Shown here: positions 8,079-16,861 of the stretch, in pieces
How the letters are laid out: the number at the start of each line of letters is the position of its first letter
Position numbering within the stretch: the first letter of the stretch is position 1
Assembly (NCBI GenBank): GCA_038210375.1
Contig: JBBQWT010000010.1
Location: 1 to 64,000, forward strand
DNA length: 64,000 nt
From: JBBQWT01 sp038210375
GTDB lineage: Bacteria > Acidobacteriota > Terriglobia > Terriglobales > Acidobacteriaceae
Direction of reading: 5' to 3'
Notes under the pieces: model-generated
Seen by the model: the letters and a program-made list of their open reading frames with translations, nothing else
Database searches by the model: none
Told to the model about the DNA's origin: nothing
Program-made: the position numbers and the translations under genes

Positions 8079-8967
8079 GAAGAAAGTCTTAGGCAGGGGA
8101 CTGGATTCGCTGGTTCCCGCTGCTCGAGGATTCGCCCCGCCGGAGCACATCTTGCCGCCAGCCGCGGCGGCGCCGGGCGAACCGGTGCTGGATCTTCCGG
8201 TCGATAAGATCGATCGTAATCCCTATCAAACCAGGCGACATTTTGACGAGGCCGCCATGGCCGAGCTGACCGCCTCGGTGGCGTCGGCAGGGGTGATCCA
8301 GCCCATCGTGGTGCGCCCCCAGAACGCTGAAGGACGCTACGCGCTGGTCGTGGGCGAGCGCCGCTGGCTGGCCGCACAGAAGGCGGGCCTCAGCACCGTT
8401 CCCGCCGTGGTCCGCCTGATGAGCGCGCAGCGCGCCATGGAAATCACCATCATCGAGAACCTGCAACGCGAGAACCTGAACGCCATGGAGCAGGCGCACG
8501 CCTATCAGCGGCTGTCCGGCGAATTCGGCTTGACCCAGGAGCAGATGGCGCAGCGCACCGGGAAGGACCGCTCATCGGTAGCCAACTACCTGCGTCTGCT
8601 CAAACTTCCCGAATCCGTCCAAGCCCAGGTGAACGATGGGTCATTGACTTTTGGCCACGCCAAGGCCCTGATGGTGCTCGAAGACGCTGGTTTGATCTCG
8701 CGGGCGGCCGCAGAGGTATTGAAAGGTCACTTATCGGTGCGGCAGACCGAAAAGCTGGTGCACAACACGCTGTATCCCGCGCCCGCCGCGGTCAAGCCCG
8801 AAAAAAAGCAAACCAGGGACGCCAACGTGAGGGAAGCCGAACGCGGGTTGCAGCAGGCTCTGGGAATCAAGGCGCAAATCGACGATCACAATGGGAAAGG
8901 CAAGATCGTCTTGCATTACGGCAGCCTGGACGACTTCGAGCGCCTGATGGAACGGCTAATGCCGTAG
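8068..8967 (+). CDS. parB: Chromosome-partitioning protein ParB (Spo0J)
   Basis: A 299-residue ParB. The N-terminal GRGLDSLVP segment is the ParA-contact region; the ParB/Srx CTPase domain follows with NPYQTRR, GERRW and ENLQRENLN; then comes the helix-turn-helix (LTQEQMAQRTGKDRSSVANYLRLL) that binds parS; the C-terminus is the dimerisation domain. The start ATG at 8068 has an AGAGG upstream and overlaps the end of parA; an earlier frame to 8023 has no ribosome site. Acts on the two palindromes at 7125 and 7159 by spreading as CTP-dependent clamps. Confidence 0.95.
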   Translation: MNDKKKVLGRGLDSLVPAARGFAPPEHILPPAAAAPGEPVLDLPVDKIDRNPYQTRRHFDEAAMAELTASVASAGVIQPIVVRPQNAEGRYALVVGERRWLAAQKAGLSTVPAVVRLMSAQRAMEITIIENLQRENLNAMEQAHAYQRLSGEFGLTQEQMAQRTGKDRSSVANYLRLLKLPESVQAQVNDGSLTFGHAKALMVLEDAGLISRAAAEVLKGHLSVRQTEKLVHNTLYPAPAAVKPEKKQTRDANVREAERGLQQALGIKAQIDDHNGKGKIVLHYGSLDDFERLMERLMP

Positions 8968-9071
8968 CCGGAGCGGTCGAAGAATTCATATGCGCTGGCG
9001 CCGTAGATCGATGTCTATCGATATACGATCAGGTACCGAGCCGCTGGATCTCATCTGGTAAGCTGAAAATT

Positions 9072-9554
9072 ATGGACCACTTGTGGACCCCCTGGCGTTA
9101 CGCCTACATATCCGCTGCCCATGCGGAACAAGGTTGCATCCTCTGCGAAAAGCCTTCGCAGGATGACGACCGCGCGGCTTACATTCTGCACCGCGCCGAG
9201 CACTGTTACCTCATGCTGAACACCTTTCCGTACACCAGCGGCCACGTGATGATTACACCCTACGAGCACGTCGATCAACTGCAGAAACTGGTCCCTGCGG
9301 CGGCTGCCGAGATGATGGCGCTGGTGCAAAAAGTCGAGGGCGCACTGCGCGAGGCTTACCAGCCCGATGGCATTAACCTGGGAATGAATATCGGCAAGGC
9401 AGCGGGGGCGGGCGTGGCCGGGCACATCCACATGCATGTCTTGCCGCGCTGGTTCGGAGACGGCAATTTCATGTGGACCATCGGCGAAACCCGGGTCATG
9501 CCCGAAACCCTCGATACCACGCTTCAGCGCCTGCAGGCGGCGCTCAAGTTCTAA
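9072..9554 (+). CDS. HIT family nucleotide hydrolase/phosphorylase
   Basis: A 160-residue histidine-triad protein: the triad HIHMH is at residues 118-122 followed by VLPRW. It also has CxxC at residues 22-25 and a later histidine (H44), the zinc-site pattern seen in the Ap4A phosphorylase-like branch of the superfamily. The N-terminal MDHLWTPWRYAYI is typical of this branch. Probable role: cleavage of dinucleoside polyphosphates or nucleotidyl conjugates in the cytoplasm. Substrate is not determinable from sequence. It is followed convergently by ligA. Confidence 0.88.
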   Translation: MDHLWTPWRYAYISAAHAEQGCILCEKPSQDDDRAAYILHRAEHCYLMLNTFPYTSGHVMITPYEHVDQLQKLVPAAAAEMMALVQKVEGALREAYQPDGINLGMNIGKAAGAGVAGHIHMHVLPRWFGDGNFMWTIGETRVMPETLDTTLQRLQAALKF

Positions 9555-9585
9555 ATCGCATCCCGGGAGGCTTTTCAAGATCAGG

Positions 9586-11757
9586 TTAAGAGTGTTCCAG
9601 CGCCCCACTCGCAGCCAGTTTCCGCATTTGCTGATCATCGATGACCGGCACGCCGAGCTGGCGCGCCTTGTCCAGTTTTGATCCGGCTTCGTCGCCGGCC
9701 ACCACGTAGTCTGTGCTCTTGCTCACTGAGCCTGTGACCCGGCCGCCGGCATCTTCAATCAACTTCCTGGCCTGATCGCGGGAGAGGCCGGTCAAAGTCC
9801 CGGTGATCACGAACGTCTTTCCCACGAGATGGGTGGCGCGCTCTTTCTTGATGCCAGTGAAGGTGAGGCCGGCCTCGCCCAGGCGCGCAATCAGTTCGCG
9901 GTTATGTTCTTCGCTGAAGAATTCCACGATGCTGCGCGCGATGCGCGGACCCACCTCGTTGACCGCCTGCAACTCTTCTTCGCCGGCGGCGGCGAGGGCT
10001 TCCATCGAACCAAAATGTGCGGCCAGAAATTCCGCGGTGCGCTCGCCTACAAAGCGCATGCCCAGCCCGAAAATGACGCGTTCCAGTGGAAGCTTTTTTG
10101 ACGCTTCGATTTCGTCGAGCAAATTCTGCGCCGATTTTTCACCAACTCGCTCCAGGGTGAGCAGTTGATCAAGCGTCAGATCGTAGATGTCGGCCACCGT
10201 GCTGACCAGCTGGCGCGCGGCCAGTTGGTTCACCATCGATTCGCCCAGACCTTCAATGTTCATCACCGGGCGTGACGCAAAGTGGAGGATGCTTTCGCGC
10301 AACTTGGCGGGGCACGCGGCGTTAATGCAGCGGTAATCAACTTCTCCCTCGGCGCGAACCACCTCGCTGTTACATTCCGGACACTGGGTGGGCATCACAA
10401 AGCCCTGGCCGGGCCGCCGCGACGGAGGCGCCTCCGGAAGCTCCAGTTCCATCACTTCCTGTATTTCTCCGTCTTTTTTCGCCTTCTTTTTTTTCTTCCG
10501 CGCTGTCTCTTTTTCTGCCTGCGCAGCCGGAGCATTCGCCGCCGGAGCTGCCGCAGCCTCGCTCTCCGCCACTACCCGAATCACCTTGGGAATTACGTCG
10601 CCGCCCCGTTCCACCATCACCCGGTCCCCGATCCTGACGTCGAGTTGTTCGATGAAGTCGAGGTTATGCAGGGTGGCGCGCTTCACCATGGTGCCGCCGA
10701 TAGGCACGGGATCGAGCACAGCCAGCGGCGTCAGTTTTCCGGTGCGCCCCACCTGCACCACAATGTCGAGCACGCGGGTGATGCCGGAGCGCGCCGCATA
10801 CTTGTAGGCAATGGCCCAGCGGGGGGCTTTGCCGGTGAAACCCAGTTGCTCCTGCACCGCGGTTTCATCGACCTTGATGACGATGCCGTCGGTTTCGTAG
10901 CCGAGGCCATGGCGCTCCGCTTCCCATTTGCGGATAAATGCGGCCACGGCATCGATGTCGGCGGCGAGCTCGCGATGCGGATTCACTTTGAAGCCGGCGG
11001 CGGCGAGGGCATCGAGCGCGCGGGACTGGCTATCCATCATGGTCTGGCCTTCGGCGCCCAGCCAGTAGGCAAAAAAATCGAGGCGGCGCTGGGCGACGAC
11101 GTTGGGTTCAAGAGTACGAATGGTGCCGGCGGCGGCGTTGCGCGGGTTGGCGAATTTTGCCTGGCCCTGCTGCTCGCGCTCATGGTTCATGCGCGAGAAG
11201 CTGGCGGCGGGCATGATCACTTCGCCGCGCACCTCGAAATCGGCGGGCAATCCCGCCGGCTTTCGCGCCGCAGCGGAAACCGACAGCGGCACCGAGCGGA
11301 TGGTCCTCACATTGGAGGTCACATCTTCGCCGGTGGCGCCGTCGCCGCGGGTCAGGCCGCGCCGCAGTTCTCCCGCTTTGTACCACAAAGCCATTGACAA
11401 GCCGTCCAGCTTAAGCTCGCAGACATAGCGCAGCGCCCGTCCGCCGCTGAGTTCGCGCACCCGCCTCTCCCACTCTCGCAGCTCGGCCTCGCTGTACACG
11501 TTGTCCAGCGACAACATCGGCCGCGAGTGCTGCGCCTTCACAAAACCTTCGCGCGGTTTGCCGCCCACCCGCTGGGTTGGAGAATCATGCGTGATAAGCT
11601 GCGGATGCGCGGCCTCCAAGGTCTTCAATTGCTGCATCAAAAGGTCGTAGTCCGCGTCGGAGATTTCCGGAGCATCGAGCACGTAGTACTGCTGCTCGTG
11701 ATGACGGATGGTTTGACGCAGCGCTTCTATCTTTGCCTGGGGACTTGCGGAGGGCAT
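9586..11757 (-). CDS. ligA: NAD-dependent DNA ligase LigA
   Basis: A 723-residue ligase sealing nicks in replication and repair. Domains in order: Ia (residues 8-60, with HHEQQYYVLDAPEISDADYD), adenylation domain with active-site lysine K116 in ELKLDG, OB fold, four-cysteine zinc finger (CPEC ... CINAAC, residues 459-482), helix-hairpin-helix repeats, and a BRCT domain (KTFVITGTL to the end). Between the OB fold and the zinc finger there are ~50 extra residues (about 398-450) that are Ala-rich and then Lys-rich; E. coli LigA has only a short link here. Start ATG at 11757 is fixed by homology; upstream codons do not resemble LigA. No strong ribosome site. Confidence 0.96.
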   Translation of the reverse strand: MPSASPQAKIEALRQTIRHHEQQYYVLDAPEISDADYDLLMQQLKTLEAAHPQLITHDSPTQRVGGKPREGFVKAQHSRPMLSLDNVYSEAELREWERRVRELSGGRALRYVCELKLDGLSMALWYKAGELRRGLTRGDGATGEDVTSNVRTIRSVPLSVSAAARKPAGLPADFEVRGEVIMPAASFSRMNHEREQQGQAKFANPRNAAAGTIRTLEPNVVAQRRLDFFAYWLGAEGQTMMDSQSRALDALAAAGFKVNPHRELAADIDAVAAFIRKWEAERHGLGYETDGIVIKVDETAVQEQLGFTGKAPRWAIAYKYAARSGITRVLDIVVQVGRTGKLTPLAVLDPVPIGGTMVKRATLHNLDFIEQLDVRIGDRVMVERGGDVIPKVIRVVAESEAAAAPAANAPAAQAEKETARKKKKKAKKDGEIQEVMELELPEAPPSRRPGQGFVMPTQCPECNSEVVRAEGEVDYRCINAACPAKLRESILHFASRPVMNIEGLGESMVNQLAARQLVSTVADIYDLTLDQLLTLERVGEKSAQNLLDEIEASKKLPLERVIFGLGMRFVGERTAEFLAAHFGSMEALAAAGEEELQAVNEVGPRIARSIVEFFSEEHNRELIARLGEAGLTFTGIKKERATHLVGKTFVITGTLTGLSRDQARKLIEDAGGRVTGSVSKSTDYVVAGDEAGSKLDKARQLGVPVIDDQQMRKLAASGALEHS

Positions 11758-11848
11758 GGATGAATTATATTTTGATGCGCGAGCCTGCCGGTTTTTTAAT
11801 TGCCGTGGTGGGATCGCGGAGAAATTGAGTTTCGCGGTGAGCAAACCC

Positions 11849-12865
11849 ATGCCAACCCTGACCACCATGCGGAAAGCGGCGATGATCTACAACCCGGTAT
11901 CGGGCCGCAAGCGCCATCGCCGCAAAGAGGATGTGGAAATTGCGGCGCAGATTCTGCGCTCCGCCGGGGTGCAGGTCACGATGTCTCCCACGCGGGCGGC
12001 AGGCAGCGCGGGCGCGCAGGCCCGAGAAGCGATCGAGAACGGGCATGACACCATCATCGCCTGCGGCGGGGATGGCACGTTCCACGACGTGCTGCAGGGC
12101 GTGGTCCCCTACGGCGAAAAAGTTGCGATGGGCTGCATGCCGCTGGGTACCGGCAACGTGATGGGCAACGACCTGGCGCTGCCCCGCAAGCCGGGTGCGG
12201 CCGCGCGTACCCTGCTCACCTTTGTTCCGCGGACCGTGGCCGCGGGCAAGGTGGAGTATCAATCGGTGACCACCCATGAATCCGAAGTCCGCTACTTCGC
12301 CGTGATGTGCGGCGTGGGCGTGGATGCCCAGCTTCCCTACCTGCTGACCCAGCCGTTGAAACAACGCTTCGGCATGATGGGTTACATCGTGCAGGGACTC
12401 AGAATTTATCTGGCGCATGATTTCCCGCTGTTCGAAGTTCAATTTGTGGACGCGCATACCGGCAACACCAGGACGGAGTCGGCGTCCCTGGCCTTCGGGG
12501 TGCGGGTACGGGATTTTGGCGGGTTCATGCGCCACTTCGCTCCCGGCGCCAGCATGGAATCGGACCACATGCAGGTGGTGCTGGCCAAGACCCGCAACGG
12601 CCACCGGCTGTTGCAATACATGATGCTGGCCGCCATGGGCACGCATTGGAAGCTGCGCGGGATCGAAAACGTGCGCGCCTCGGAAATCATCTGCCGCGCT
12701 CTGCCGGCGGTGGATGATAAACGCCCCAGCGGGCGCCCGGGACGCATTTACTCCCAGGCTGACGGCGAGCTGCTGGGCGTGTTGCCGGTGAAGATGTCGG
12801 TTGTGCCCAACGCATTTCGCCTGCTGATGCCGCCGCTGCGGGCCGCAACCGCCAACGCGCATTGA
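11849..12865 (+). CDS. Diacylglycerol kinase-like lipid kinase (DAGK catalytic domain)
   Basis: A 338-residue protein of the DagK/YegS/sphingosine-kinase family. The nucleotide loop GGDGTFHDVLQG is at residues 73-84, preceded by IYNPVSGR and followed by PLGTGNVMGNDLALP, the family's three main motifs. It probably transfers phosphate from ATP to a lipid such as diacylglycerol at the inner membrane; the lipid cannot be named. ATG at 11849 follows GGTGAG with good spacing. The longer frame starting at 11756 overlaps the ligA start and is unlikely. It is divergent from ligA and followed 10 bases later by the membrane hydrolase gene, so probably co-transcribed with it. Confidence 0.87.
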   Translation: MPTLTTMRKAAMIYNPVSGRKRHRRKEDVEIAAQILRSAGVQVTMSPTRAAGSAGAQAREAIENGHDTIIACGGDGTFHDVLQGVVPYGEKVAMGCMPLGTGNVMGNDLALPRKPGAAARTLLTFVPRTVAAGKVEYQSVTTHESEVRYFAVMCGVGVDAQLPYLLTQPLKQRFGMMGYIVQGLRIYLAHDFPLFEVQFVDAHTGNTRTESASLAFGVRVRDFGGFMRHFAPGASMESDHMQVVLAKTRNGHRLLQYMMLAAMGTHWKLRGIENVRASEIICRALPAVDDKRPSGRPGRIYSQADGELLGVLPVKMSVVPNAFRLLMPPLRAATANAH

Positions 12866-12875
12866 GGAGCACCGT

Positions 12876-13907
12876 TTGGAACCTGTAACCCACATGCTGA
12901 CCGGCGCCTGCCTGGGCCGGAGCGGGATGAACCGCACCACCGCCATGGCCACGGTCACCATGGTGATGGCCGCCGAGATTCCCGATATCGACGTGCTCTG
13001 GTATTTGCGCGGGCCCATCAGCGGTTTTGCCCACCACCGCGGCTTCACTCACACCCTGGCGGGGTCGCCGCTCATGGCCGCTCTGGCGGTGCTGGCGACC
13101 TTCGTCATCTACCGGGTGCGGCAGGCGCGCGGCCGCGGCGGGGAGCCGCCCCGCTGGGGCCTGCTCTACCTTTACGCATGGATGGCGGTGCTGAGCCACA
13201 TCCTGCTCGACTACAGCAACAATTACGGCATCAGGCCGTTTGCGCCGTGGAATCCCAAATGGTTCTCATGGGACATCGCGTTCATCGTGGAGCCGGTGCT
13301 TCTAATCGCGCTGATCATGGGCTTGGTCGCACCCCCGCTGCTGGCCCTGGTGCAGGAAGAAATTGCCGGTCGCAACCGGCGCGGACCGCGCGGACGCGGC
13401 GGCGCGATCTTCGCCCTGGTGGCCATGCTGCTGCTGTTCTGGCTGCGTGATTTTGAGCATCGCAAGGCGGTCACCGCGCTGCGCGGGCGCATGTACAGCG
13501 ACCAGGAACCGCTGCGCGTTTCCGCTTATCCCTTTGCCATGAACCCTTTCAAGTGGAAGGGCGTGGTGGAGACATCCACATCTTTCCAGGTGATGGACGT
13601 GAACTCAATGACGCCGGAGGTCGACCCGCAGGGCCGGGCGCAGACGCTCTACAAGCCCGAAGAGACCCCGGCCTCGCTGGCCGCCAAGCAATCGCCGCTG
13701 GGACGCGTTTACCTTGACTGGGCGGCCTACCCGTGGCTGGAAACGCAAGCCCCGCCGGCTCCCGAAGGCGGCTTTCGCGTGAAGTTCCGGGATCTGCGTT
13801 TTGCCTACCTCGACACCCGGATGGGCACCCTGGGGGCAGTGGTTTCGCTGGATCAGAATCTCCACGTTACCGAGCAGCGGTTCGGCGGACGCGTGGAAAA
13901 ATATTGA
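12876..13907 (+). CDS. Membrane-bound metal-dependent hydrolase family protein (YdjM/DUF457-like)
   Basis: A 343-residue membrane protein. The first third holds the YdjM/LexA-regulated hydrolase pattern: an early THMLTGACLG, PDIDVLWY, and HHRGFTHT at residues 53-60, with later HILLDYSNNYG; these His/Asp residues are the putative metal ligands. Several hydrophobic segments follow up to about residue 195, then a soluble C-terminal region of ~145 residues not shared with short members. The start is TTG at 12876 with GAGGAG just upstream overlapping the stop region of the preceding gene. Enzymatic activity is assumed from the family name and has not been shown for most members. Confidence 0.8.
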   Translation: MEPVTHMLTGACLGRSGMNRTTAMATVTMVMAAEIPDIDVLWYLRGPISGFAHHRGFTHTLAGSPLMAALAVLATFVIYRVRQARGRGGEPPRWGLLYLYAWMAVLSHILLDYSNNYGIRPFAPWNPKWFSWDIAFIVEPVLLIALIMGLVAPPLLALVQEEIAGRNRRGPRGRGGAIFALVAMLLLFWLRDFEHRKAVTALRGRMYSDQEPLRVSAYPFAMNPFKWKGVVETSTSFQVMDVNSMTPEVDPQGRAQTLYKPEETPASLAAKQSPLGRVYLDWAAYPWLETQAPPAPEGGFRVKFRDLRFAYLDTRMGTLGAVVSLDQNLHVTEQRFGGRVEKY

Positions 13908-14028
13908 AACCCGGCCGCCCCTGCGCCCTCAGTGAACCAGCGCTTCCTGCCGGCGATGCTTGACGCGAGAGCTTAAGCGCGAAACAATAAGAACTCGGTT
14001 TCCGCAGGAAATCGATTGAGGAAATTCA

Positions 14029-14559
14029 ATGCTGGCATTTCTGTTTGTAATCATTGCAGTGGCGTCCCGTTTCCTGCCGCATCCCCTGGCGTTTACTCCC
14101 ATCGGCGCGGCGTTGCTGTTCTTCGGCGCCACCCGCCCGCGCAAAGAGATCTGGATTCCGGTGGCGCTGCTCGGCCTCTCCGATTTTTATCTGACCGTCT
14201 TTCACTACGGCTCCGCTTTCACGCCCGATCACTTTGTGACCCTGGCTTGGTATGCGGGTGTGTGCCTGTGGGGCGGCTGGCTGCGGGAGAACCGCCGTCC
14301 GCTGCATATCGTGGGCGCCGCGCTCGCCGCCTCGATTTCTTTCTTCGTGGTCAGCAATTTCGCGGTATGGGCGGTTTGGAACATGTATCCCAAAACCCTG
14401 GCCGGCCTGGTGCAGTGTTTCAGCGCGGCTGTACCGTTCTTCCGCTACCAACCTTACGCTGACGTTTTGTTCGCGGCCACGTTCTTCGGATTGGCGGCCA
14501 TCAGCCAGGGTTCGGCGCTGCGCACCCGGCAAACCGCTTCCGCACGCCATTCCCAATAA
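14029..14559 (+). CDS. DUF6580 family membrane protein
   Basis: A 176-residue integral membrane protein with about five hydrophobic segments and the family-like opening ASRFLPHPLAFTPIGAALLFFGA and later LSDFYLT. DUF6580 proteins resemble the substrate-binding (S) components of ECF transporters in layout, but no such role is proven. Start ATG at 14029 has GAGG a few bases upstream. The last ~15 residues are a hydrophilic tail. No neighbouring transporter gene. Confidence 0.75.
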   Translation: MLAFLFVIIAVASRFLPHPLAFTPIGAALLFFGATRPRKEIWIPVALLGLSDFYLTVFHYGSAFTPDHFVTLAWYAGVCLWGGWLRENRRPLHIVGAALAASISFFVVSNFAVWAVWNMYPKTLAGLVQCFSAAVPFFRYQPYADVLFAATFFGLAAISQGSALRTRQTASARHSQ

Positions 14560-14633
14560 AGATCATTCAGTCTCCCCCTAGTAACTCATTCAGTTCGTGT
14601 CCATTTAGAGGACTGAATATGTTCTAGACTTAG

Positions 14634-14656
14634 ACGGCCTCATCACTTGAGGCCGT
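14634..14656 (+). terminator. Hairpin, probable terminator
   Basis: A 9-bp perfect stem (ACGGCCTCA / TGAGGCCGT) with a 5-base loop, followed by TTTGGATTTTG. It lies 75 bp past the DUF6580 stop and 45 bp before the next start, so it could end the upstream transcript or sit in the leader of the TauE-like gene. Confidence 0.55.
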
Positions 14657-14700
14657 TTGGATTTTGCAAGTGTCGATCAAGTCAGTTTTTGGGGGGCGGA

Positions 14701-15057
14701 ATGCTCTGGCTTGGGCTCATCCTGGGAGTGGTGGTGGGCGTAATCTCGGGAGTGGTCGGCATCGGCGGCGGCGTAATGATTGTTCCCGCGCTGGTGTACA
14801 TGTTCAAGATCGACCAGCACCGGGCCCAGGGCACGTCTTTGGCCGCGTTACTGCTACCCATTGGCTTTTTCGCGTTCTGGCAATACTACAAGGCGGGCAA
14901 CGCCGACCTGAAGCTGGGGTTAGTCATTGCCCTGGGCTTTGCTGCCGGTGGTTACTTTGGCGGCCTATGGGCGCAATCGGTGAGCGATCTTCACTTGCGC
15001 AGAATTTTCGCGGCGCTGCTCATCGCCGTGGGAGTCAAGATGCTTTTGCAGCGATGA
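14701..15057 (+). CDS. TauE/SafE-type sulfite exporter family protein, short form
   Basis: A 118-residue membrane protein with four hydrophobic segments. GVISGVVGIGGGVMIVPALVYMF near the N-terminus is the TauE/SafE (DUF81) hallmark, followed by HRAQGTSLAALLLPIG. The family is normally ~250 residues and internally duplicated; this is a half-length form, probably working as a dimer, a known variant rather than a truncation. ATG at 14701 follows a G-rich stretch (GGGGGGCGGA) that serves as ribosome site. Transport substrate unknown (sulfite, sulfonate or another organic anion). Confidence 0.8.
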   Translation: MLWLGLILGVVVGVISGVVGIGGGVMIVPALVYMFKIDQHRAQGTSLAALLLPIGFFAFWQYYKAGNADLKLGLVIALGFAAGGYFGGLWAQSVSDLHLRRIFAALLIAVGVKMLLQR

Positions 15058-15361
15058 ACGCGCCAACCGCATTCTCGGAAGCGACGGCGGCAAGAAACTA
15101 TTATAGATTTTCGGGTTAGTTGCCTTATACTTTGGCGTTATTTAACCGCGGTTTTAACCTGCGTCTAACGTTTTAGTTAATGGGAGGAATCGGGAAAAAA
15201 AGGGAGCTGGGCAACCAAAAGGCCAATAATATTTTCTAACGTTTAGATTCAAGGTAGCTTTTCTCACCGGCATACCAGCTTTTTAACTTAATTGAGCAAA
15301 CGAAGCGGTCTTTTTCGATTCGTTTCGAATAACCTGTCTTAGGCTTGAAGGGACGCCAGAC
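15058..15361. other. AT-rich leader of the polysaccharide operon
   Basis: No gene. This ~300-bp stretch is richer in A/T than its surroundings, holds repeated TAACGTTT-like words (about 15165-15177 and 15238-15246), and presumably carries the operon promoter. I looked for a cyclic-di-GMP or other riboswitch and found no convincing match. Confidence 0.5.
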
Positions 15362-16861
15362 TTGTTTTTAGAAGACCTCACCGGACTTGTGCTGTGGGCG
15401 CTGTTCACAGTCATCATCATCAACGTCGTGTTCCTTATCTTCGTCTTCTTTCGCCGCGTTAAACGGAAGAGATATTACAAGGAAAAAGACGCCGCCCGCA
15501 TTCGCTTTCAGCCAGTCGTTGCCGAACTGGCGGCCAATTACATCACGGTTGAAGAAGCCGCGGAATTCCTTCGCGAAGCCCACGCCAAAGTGGAGCGCGA
15601 CGCGGTGCAGGAACTCCTGTTCAGCGCCATGACGGCGGAAAACGAAAGCCGCATCTCCCAAGTATTCTTTGTGCTGGGATACGTGGAGCAATGGAGCAAG
15701 AAGGCCTTCGGACGCTCGCGGGCCGCCCGGACGATTGACGCCGCGCTGCAGCATGAACCGCCCACCACCCTGGCCCCGGAAAAGAGCGCGCTCGACAGTT
15801 ACCATCGCCTGCGCATGTCATCGGTTCCCCGGGCCGTGGCCATCTACAACCTGGGACGGCTGGCGCCGGAATTTTCCACCATCTTCGCCGCCGAGGCCCT
15901 GCGCGACCCCGCCTCCGACGTGCGCCGTTCGGCCATCGCCGCGCTGGGACGCAACCGCAATGTTTCCGCCATTCCCCTGCTGATCGAGGAGCTGCGCAAA
16001 TCGATCGAAGAGCACAGCGACGTATCCATCCGGTCAACCAAGGCCGCGCTGGCTTTCTATTCCCTGGCTGACCTTCGGCATTTCGTTCCTTATCTCACCC
16101 ATCCCAACCGCCGCCTGCGTTTCTTTGTGGTGGACATCGTGCGCGACATTACCCATAAAGCCGCGCGCAACACCAATTTGACCAAGAACGATTTCGCGCC
16201 GCAGCTCTATGAGATTTACCTGCAGAAGGTGGTCAACGACGATTTCGCCGACGTGCGCGCGCGCAGCATCTCCGTCATTCGGCACTTTCACGATGCCCGT
16301 TCCACCCAGGCGCTGCGGGCGCTGCTCAGTGATGAAAATGAATTTGTGCGGCTGCATGCCGTGCGCGCCGCCGCCGATCCTTTCTATATCGACTTGATTC
16401 CGCAGATCACGCCGCTGCTTTCCGACCGCAAGTGGCGGGTACGGGAAGCCACGGTAAGGACCCTGGGGACGTTCGGCAACGCCGGCACCAGCCAGGTCTA
16501 TCGTTACTTTTTGCAGAGCAAGGACAATTACGCCAGCGAGCAGATCGCCGACGAGATCCAGCGCGTGGGATTCCTGACCCACGTCACCGACTACCATGTG
16601 GCCGGCGGAGAAGAAGCGCTCATGGTCAAAAGCGTGTTCCAGAAAATGGCGGGCATGAAAAAGACGTCGCTGATGAATAACATGGTGGCGTCGGGATACG
16701 CGCCGGAGCTGCGCATCATGCTCATGGACGCCCTGGCTACGGCCCCCAGCGCCGAGTTGCCGGGCGTGCTGGCTACCATCGCCAAAAACGACACCACCGA
16801 GGTGGGAGCCAAGGCGGGTTCGATCCTGCGCAATATTCCGCCCCCGGGGGGGAACGCCTGA
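15362..16861 (+). CDS. HEAT-repeat protein with N-terminal membrane anchor
   Basis: A 499-residue protein. Residues ~7-31 form one transmembrane helix followed by a basic stretch (RRVKRKRYYKEK), so the bulk is probably cytoplasmic. From ~residue 150 on there are repeated helix pairs of the HEAT type: LRDPASDVRRSAIAALGRN, LTHPNRRLRFFVVDIVRD, FADVRARSISVIRHF, LSDENEFVRLHAVRAA, LSDRKWRVREATVRTLG. HEAT solenoids are scaffolds for protein contacts. The start is TTG at 15362. Its TGA overlaps the ATG of the glycosyltransferase gene (TGATG), implying translational coupling, so it is most likely a partner or regulator of that enzyme. Confidence 0.85.
   Translation: MFLEDLTGLVLWALFTVIIINVVFLIFVFFRRVKRKRYYKEKDAARIRFQPVVAELAANYITVEEAAEFLREAHAKVERDAVQELLFSAMTAENESRISQVFFVLGYVEQWSKKAFGRSRAARTIDAALQHEPPTTLAPEKSALDSYHRLRMSSVPRAVAIYNLGRLAPEFSTIFAAEALRDPASDVRRSAIAALGRNRNVSAIPLLIEELRKSIEEHSDVSIRSTKAALAFYSLADLRHFVPYLTHPNRRLRFFVVDIVRDITHKAARNTNLTKNDFAPQLYEIYLQKVVNDDFADVRARSISVIRHFHDARSTQALRALLSDENEFVRLHAVRAAADPFYIDLIPQITPLLSDRKWRVREATVRTLGTFGNAGTSQVYRYFLQSKDNYASEQIADEIQRVGFLTHVTDYHVAGGEEALMVKSVFQKMAGMKKTSLMNNMVASGYAPELRIMLMDALATAPSAELPGVLATIAKNDTTEVGAKAGSILRNIPPPGGNA

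Noticed and set aside
10282..11397. Plus-strand frame of 371 codons opposite ligA
   Set aside because: Antisense shadow of a clearly conserved ligase.
15058..15361. Possible c-di-GMP riboswitch ahead of the polysaccharide operon
   Set aside because: GGGAGCTGGGCAACC and AAAAGG words are suggestive, but the conserved GEMM core and its partner helix are not present in order.
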